DNA from: a virus
DNA: 51,410 bases
Virus record (IMG/VR): IMGVR_UViG_3300031857_000280
Coordinates: 1 to 51,410 of that record
Reading direction: 5' to 3' (one strand)
In this document: piece by piece, positions 48,008 to 51,410 of the stretch
How the letters are laid out: every line of letters starts with the position of its first letter
Numbering within the stretch: position 1 is the first letter of the stretch
The notes under the pieces: generated by a model
What the model was told of the DNA's origin: nothing
Databases searched by the model: none
The model's input: only the letters and a program-made list of their open reading frames with translations
Made by a program: the position numbers and the translations under genes

Positions 48008-48525
48008 TTGATGGCTGCTTTCAGTTTGGCTTCTTCACTCTTGTCCTTGCTACCTTGGCTGCTGCCAAAATAATAAGAAAGGATTTGAGTCACAGCAGCA
48101 GACAACACACCCAAGATGTAGATCAGGATGTCTTTGGCTTCTGGCTGCACGTTCACGAAAATCAAAATGGTAAACAAAATGAACGACAGACCGACGACAC
48201 CTAGCGCCAAGAATGGCGTCACCACCTTGTTGATGTAGGGGGCTTTTTCGTTCGTGGCGATCTCGATCTCGCGGTTGCGAGCGCTGTCACGGTCCTTGGC
48301 GTCGATCTCAGCCATGAACTCTTCGTGCTTCATCGCGGCTTCTTGCAAAGACTTGGTGTCGTCATCGGTCATCTGATCTTCAGGCTTGAGCTTAATGCCC
48401 AGCTTTTCCTCAACAGCCTCGACGCCTTTTTCCATGACGGCATCAGCTACCTTGGGCAGGCCGCGCTCGATCAGGCCCGAGACGATGGACATCACGGCAG
48501 GGTTCATCAACAGTGCTGGCAACAT
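48004..48525 (-). CDS. Holin of the 3TM family
   Basis: A 173-residue protein resembling the GTA_holin_3TM group: helical N-terminus, charged middle ('RDSARNREIEIATNEKAPYI'), then transmembrane helices 'VVTPFLALGVVGLSFILFTI' and 'DILIYILGVLSAAVTQILSY', and the closing 'FGSSQGSKDKS' typical of the family. It should permeabilise the inner membrane for the endolysin. Start overlaps the upstream stop (TAATG). Confidence 0.8.
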   Translation of the reverse strand: MLPALLMNPAVMSIVSGLIERGLPKVADAVMEKGVEAVEEKLGIKLKPEDQMTDDDTKSLQEAAMKHEEFMAEIDAKDRDSARNREIEIATNEKAPYINKVVTPFLALGVVGLSFILFTILIFVNVQPEAKDILIYILGVLSAAVTQILSYYFGSSQGSKDKSEEAKLKAAIK

Positions 48526-48788
48526 TATTCGGACTCCTTCTTGTCTTCTGGGGCGTCGCCGCTAGAAGACTTTTTATTCATGGCCAACAGGGTGCCCAAG
48601 CTGCCGACGATGAACGTGGCGATGGGAGTGATCAGTTCAAAAAACTTGGCGTCGATAGGCGCCATGCCAGTCATAGGCTGAGTCACAAAGACCAGCGAGT
48701 ACAGCACCACAGCCATGATGCCCGTGAGGGTCAGGGCCAACGTGCAGCCGATGATGAAACGCAAGACGGTGTCGAGATCATTTTTCAC
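48525..48788 (-). CDS. Two-pass membrane protein, holin-like
   Basis: An 87-residue protein with two transmembrane helices (residues 9-32 'FIIGCTLALTLTGIMAVVLY' and about 51-69 'ITPIATFIVGSLGTLLAM') and a charged C-terminus, a class II holin or antiholin layout. The start is a GTG with GGAG six bases upstream. It overlaps the lipoprotein gene (11 bp) and the 3TM holin (one base). Confidence 0.65.
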   Translation of the reverse strand: MKNDLDTVLRFIIGCTLALTLTGIMAVVLYSLVFVTQPMTGMAPIDAKFFELITPIATFIVGSLGTLLAMNKKSSSGDAPEDKKESE

Positions 48789-48948
48789 TGGGTTCTCCGA
48801 TCAGATATTTGGTGCAAGTGCCATTGGCTTCGCACGCAGGGGGTTGGCAGGATGGTGAGTTGAAGTTCGCCGGGTCTTGACATGGGTACCTGAACGAATC
48901 AGAACACCCAGCCAGCACCAGCACAGAAAAAATAATCAGTGTTTTCAT
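48778..48948 (-). CDS. Small outer-membrane lipoprotein, spanin candidate
   Basis: A 56-residue frame. Residues 1-14 are a lipoprotein signal ending in the lipobox 'VLAGC' (Cys15). The mature part has five more Cys in 'YPCQDPANFNSPSCQPPACE' and 'ANGTCTKYLI', a pattern I associate with small lipoproteins in phage lysis blocks. It overlaps the upstream gene by ATGA and ends inside the GTG-start gene. A u- or o-spanin-like role in outer membrane disruption is inference. Confidence 0.7.
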   Translation of the reverse strand: MKTLIIFSVLVLAGCSDSFRYPCQDPANFNSPSCQPPACEANGTCTKYLIGEPSEK

Positions 48949-49406
48949 TCACGCCCTTTCGTAAGCGACCAAACAACCTCGACCATCCAGTAGATGACGT
49001 ACAACAAGCCGATCAAACAAGTTGTCCAAAACGCATTCATCAGCAAAGCCATGCGCCGCTCGCGCTTGGCGATCTCGATGCGCACACGTTCCTTCTCGGC
49101 CTCTTCACGTTTGCGCTTGGCATCCGACTGAAACTTAAGCCAATCCGTCCAAAGACCACCACGGCCTGAGTAAATCATCATCTGCTTTAGCTCTTCCTCT
49201 TGCTGCTTAAGCTGCTCGAGGGCAATGAACTCCTCAAGGTCACCGCGATCTGAGCCACCCTTGGCGTTGACTTTTTTCTGCAGTTCTGCTTTGCTGTCGA
49301 AGAACTGATACAGCGCCTGCCCCGCTTGGAGGATATCGCCCGAGTGTTGCACGGCCTCCTTGATAACAGCCATGGCTGCATTGGCGGCGGCAAGCTCGAG
49401 CAACAT
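48945..49406 (-). CDS. C-tail membrane protein with coiled coil in lysis block
   Basis: A 153-residue protein. Residues 1-60 are helical and Ala-rich, 60-120 a strongly charged coiled coil ('EQLKQQEEELKQMM', 'DAKRKREEAEKERVRIEIAK'), and 121-143 a C-terminal transmembrane helix ('NAFWTTCLIGLLYVIYWMVE'). It is directly upstream of the lipoprotein, so a partner role in envelope disruption is possible. Function not established. Confidence 0.6.
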   Translation of the reverse strand: MLLELAAANAAMAVIKEAVQHSGDILQAGQALYQFFDSKAELQKKVNAKGGSDRGDLEEFIALEQLKQQEEELKQMMIYSGRGGLWTDWLKFQSDAKRKREEAEKERVRIEIAKRERRMALLMNAFWTTCLIGLLYVIYWMVEVVWSLTKGRE

Positions 49407-49877
49407 TTATCTACCCAGTGGGTTTGTGGTTGCGCGCTTGAGGCCGGCCATCTCGTTGCGCAGCTGTGCAGCGATAGAGTCCAGCTCTTTCTTCAAGCTG
49501 TCAAGGCGGGTCTGCACTTCACGGTTCACCGACTCGGAGTTCACCACCGCGCTCTTGGCAGTGGACTGCGACTCACGGGCCAGCGCGACAGCGTTGGTCA
49601 AGTTCTCGGAAATGCGGATGAGCGCATCGGCCGTGGACAGTTGGCGCTCCTTGGCGGCTTTGAGTTCAATCTCGAGCGCGTTGACGCGGGTCTTGATCTC
49701 CGCGTCGTCGTATTGCTCCAAGGCCTCGACCTGCTCAATCGCCGTCATAGCCCTGTTGTAGAGGGTTACTCCATAGTATCCCCCCGAACCTAGCGCGCTG
49801 ATCACCGCTAATAGCCCGGTAATCATCATCGTTGGCGATAAGCTCAACGAGAAAGTCTTGCTGTCTTCGGATGTCAT
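49407..49877 (-). CDS. Membrane-anchored coiled-coil protein
   Basis: A 156-residue protein starting at the ATG at 49877 (M-T-S-E-D). Residues 16-36 ('PTMMITGLLAVISALGSGGY') are a transmembrane helix; the rest is a long coiled coil with 'NALEIELKAAKERQLSTADA' and 'VQTRLDSLKKELDSI'. An N-terminal anchor plus periplasmic coiled coil is the layout of inner-membrane spanins. The first 143 bp overlap the end of the upstream gene in another frame. Confidence 0.65.
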   Translation of the reverse strand: MTSEDSKTFSLSLSPTMMITGLLAVISALGSGGYYGVTLYNRAMTAIEQVEALEQYDDAEIKTRVNALEIELKAAKERQLSTADALIRISENLTNAVALARESQSTAKSAVVNSESVNREVQTRLDSLKKELDSIAAQLRNEMAGLKRATTNPLGR

Positions 49878-50730
49878 CGGGCATCTCCTGTGCAAAGGTC
49901 AAGGTTTCGATAATTGTAGGCTGAGGCGGCAAAGCCCCAATCATGGTCAGCCTCTGTACCAGCGCGGCTGCCCGCGCACCACTCCCCGCACTTTGAGCTG
50001 GTGCAGCTGGTGCCTGTGATGGGGCAGCGGATGGCGAATCGCTGCTGGTCGCCGGCGCTGGCTCGGATGAGGTTTCCGCTGGCTTCTCCGCTGGTGCTTC
50101 GGCCGGAGCCTCCATGGGGGCTGGAGGTGGCGGAGCAGGCGGCGCCGACATAGGACTCACTGGACTGACCGGTGACAGTGGGTTTGTGGGGTTGGTTACT
50201 GACTTGGTGCATGAATCACCCGTTAAGTTCCACTGGCCCCAGACCGCTTGGCCGTAGGGGTTGGGGCAGACGCTTTGGCGCGTGTAGTTTTTTTGCCCGA
50301 CGAAGCCGGCTTGGCAGGCTTCTGTTTTGGCTTCGCTGCTGGTTTGGCAGGTTGGCGGGTTCGGGGTGCAGTTGCTTTGGGTTTGCCAAGGTCCCCAGAC
50401 GGGCTGGCCGTAGGGGTCGGGGCAAGTACTTTGTCGGCTGCTGGTAACAGTCCCAGAGGTATTGGCAGGGCAACTACCCGACTGACTCTCGGTGCTGGTT
50501 TGGCAGGTAGGCGGGGGAGGCGGTGGTGGGGGTGGGGGGACGTAGTTTCCGCAGAAAAGGGATTGCCAGCTTGGGCTGTAGGCTCCGGGGACGCAGGCCC
50601 AGCAGTCTGAGTTGGCGACGCAATAGCTCTGCCCTTGGGCGTTAACCATCCACGGAGTCGTGCAAAAACAAGCCCAAGCATCACTTGGCTTCCACAGCAG
50701 CAGCAACAGGAGGAGTCCAATTCTTGCCAT
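49735..50730 (-). CDS. Secreted Cys-rich, proline-rich repeat protein
   Basis: A 331-residue protein with strong AAGGAG before ATG. Residues 1-20 are a signal peptide. A Cys-rich part, a run of ten Pro (about 65-74), then two ~47-residue repeats each with 'CQTS', 'QSTCPDPYGQPVWGPW' or 'QSVCPNPYGQAVWGQW' and regularly spaced Cys. A Pro/Ala/Ser/Glu linker (185-255) leads to a compact C-terminal domain ending 'RARFGGILWSNPLQQGYDGD'. Cys and signal imply export and disulfides. Role unknown; possibly tail-associated or an envelope protein. Confidence 0.6.
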   Translation of the reverse strand: MARIGLLLLLLLWKPSDAWACFCTTPWMVNAQGQSYCVANSDCWACVPGAYSPSWQSLFCGNYVPPPPPPPPPPTCQTSTESQSGSCPANTSGTVTSSRQSTCPDPYGQPVWGPWQTQSNCTPNPPTCQTSSEAKTEACQAGFVGQKNYTRQSVCPNPYGQAVWGQWNLTGDSCTKSVTNPTNPLSPVSPVSPMSAPPAPPPPAPMEAPAEAPAEKPAETSSEPAPATSSDSPSAAPSQAPAAPAQSAGSGARAAALVQRLTMIGALPPQPTIIETLTFAQEMPDDIRRQQDFLVELIANDDDYRAISGDQRARFGGILWSNPLQQGYDGD

Positions 50731-51148
50731 ACAACTCCTTGAACCGGTCAGGGGTTAAAGCCCACCATGCGGTGCGAGCAGGGTCACCAATCGAGCCACC
50801 GATGGGGCAGGGGCTACCACTCATCTCCATCGCATCCCACACGCGCTTGTCTTGGCACAGCATGGCAACAGCGGCCACCTTCAGACCTTGGTCAGACAGC
50901 GCCCGGGCGAGCTTGATGCGTTCGCAGTTGGCGTCCGTGATGGTCGTGCCGCCGGCAAAACCGATGACCGTGGAGCTGATCGCGCCTGAGACCGGGATGG
51001 CACAAATGTCGTTGCCCATGGCGTTGACCGACGGGGCCATGGCCGTTGGGGGCGGCTGACCTTTGTAGTTGATGGTCGTGTCTTGTGCGTAGGCCGTGGT
51101 GGCCAACACCATGAACGCAGCAAACAGAACGCGCTTGAAGGTACTCAT
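50681..51148 (-). CDS. Secreted hypothetical protein
   Basis: A 155-residue protein with a signal peptide (1-21, ending 'TTAYA'). The mature part has four Cys ('GNDICAIPVSG', 'NCERIKLAR', 'AMLCQDKRV', 'GSPCPIGG') and a helical 'LARALSDQGLKVAAVAML'. It overlaps the next secreted gene by 50 bp and the upstream gene by ATGA. The pair is probably expressed and exported together. Not recognised. Confidence 0.6.
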   Translation of the reverse strand: MSTFKRVLFAAFMVLATTAYAQDTTINYKGQPPPTAMAPSVNAMGNDICAIPVSGAISSTVIGFAGGTTITDANCERIKLARALSDQGLKVAAVAMLCQDKRVWDAMEMSGSPCPIGGSIGDPARTAWWALTPDRFKELYGKNWTPPVAAAVEAK

Positions 51149-51339
51149 TGGAGCCTCGCGGTGATGGCGTTGAGTCGAGTGATGACATCAGCAAGGGTGG
51201 CCGTAGCCGGCAAGGGCTGTAGCCTCTCCACGTTGCGCGCCTGGGCAGTGATGGAATCAAGGTTTTGCTTGACCGCGGCAGCAAACTGGTCCACCTCGAA
51301 CTGGCCAGTGTTCACGACTGGGATAGCAGACTTGTTCAT
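51145..51339 (-). CDS. Small hypothetical tail-block protein
   Basis: A 64-residue helical protein ('FEVDQFAAAVKQNLDSITAQ', later 'TLADVITRLNAITARLQ'). Its ATG overlaps the stop of the partial frame upstream. Heptad-like spacing suggests an oligomer. Not recognised. Confidence 0.55.
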   Translation of the reverse strand: MNKSAIPVVNTGQFEVDQFAAAVKQNLDSITAQARNVERLQPLPATATLADVITRLNAITARLQ

Positions 51340-51410
51340 CTGGATGCCTGCGCCAGTTCTACCACCGAGTCAGCGATGGTGACGTTGTAGATCGGAATCG
51401 ACGTCGTCAA
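51336..51410 (-). CDS. 5'-open small gene at the window edge
   Basis: Twenty-four sense codons and a stop, reading 'TTSIPIYNVTIADSVVELAQ', open at the right end of the window. At the left end (positions 17-1, minus strand) GGAG and then ATG at 4-2 follow the fibre gene stop. If the ends join, this is a short protein beginning close to that ATG; the literal junction is one base out of frame. Confidence 0.4.
   Translation of the reverse strand: MTTSIPIYNVTIADSVVELAQASR

Noticed and set aside
1-51410. tRNA genes
   Set aside because: No cloverleaf-compatible stretch was noticed in the gene-free regions; a tRNA scan was not possible, so this is a negative by eye only.

Overview
The window reads as an essentially complete genome of a lytic, short-tailed (podovirus-like) tailed phage of about 51 kb. 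Support: a T7/T4-type large terminase, a portal, a P22-like major coat protein with a scaffold, small head-tail adaptors and no tape-measure or tail-tube gene. There is a GH19 endolysin with a holin, and a run of three presumptive ejection (internal virion) proteins ending in a 2787-residue protein. I see no integrase, repressor/Cro pair, tRNA, rRNA, CRISPR array or phage RNA polymerase. Secreted proteins, a lipoprotein in the lysis block and a Rap1a/Tai-like immunity fold point to a Gram-negative host. High G+C and gene flavour fit a freshwater betaproteobacterium, but that is inference.

Layout. Two transcription blocks diverge from a 592-bp gene-free region (10795-11386) and meet tail to tail with no spacer at 34777/34778. 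The minus block (10794 down to 1) carries, in order, a ribbon-helix-helix protein, candidate small terminase, large terminase, portal, scaffold, coat, adaptors and fibre. It appears to continue across the window ends into 51410-34778: small tail-associated and secreted proteins, lysis genes, an acetyltransferase, three ejection proteins and a set of tiny lysine-rich proteins. The window is therefore probably a circular map opened inside the tail module.

The plus block (11387-34777) begins with about 35 small, mostly unrecognised genes (11.4-24.8 kb), many coupled by 4-bp stop/start overlaps. Embedded among them are a MoxR-type AAA+ ATPase and a metallopeptidase/VWA-like partner. The replication module (24.8-34.8 kb) follows: family A DNA polymerase, Cas4/RecB-like nuclease, VRR-NUC nuclease, HNH-like protein, sigma-like HTH protein, SNF2-type helicase, a probable ssDNA-binding protein with an acidic tail, and an AEP-like primase fused to a DUF927-type helicase.

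Regulation visible in the sequence: intrinsic terminators at about 2.85, 3.25, 5.38, 17.75, 31.49 and 34.56 kb; a near-consensus sigma70 promoter at 30024-30052; a G-quadruplex-forming tract and 26-bp direct repeats in the divergent region; a repeat-rich AT-rich gap at 12.1-12.5 kb that may be an origin or operator; and a recurring leader motif (CATTCAATCAC type) just before the ribosome-binding site of five plus-strand genes. With no phage RNA polymerase seen, host polymerase probably transcribes everything.
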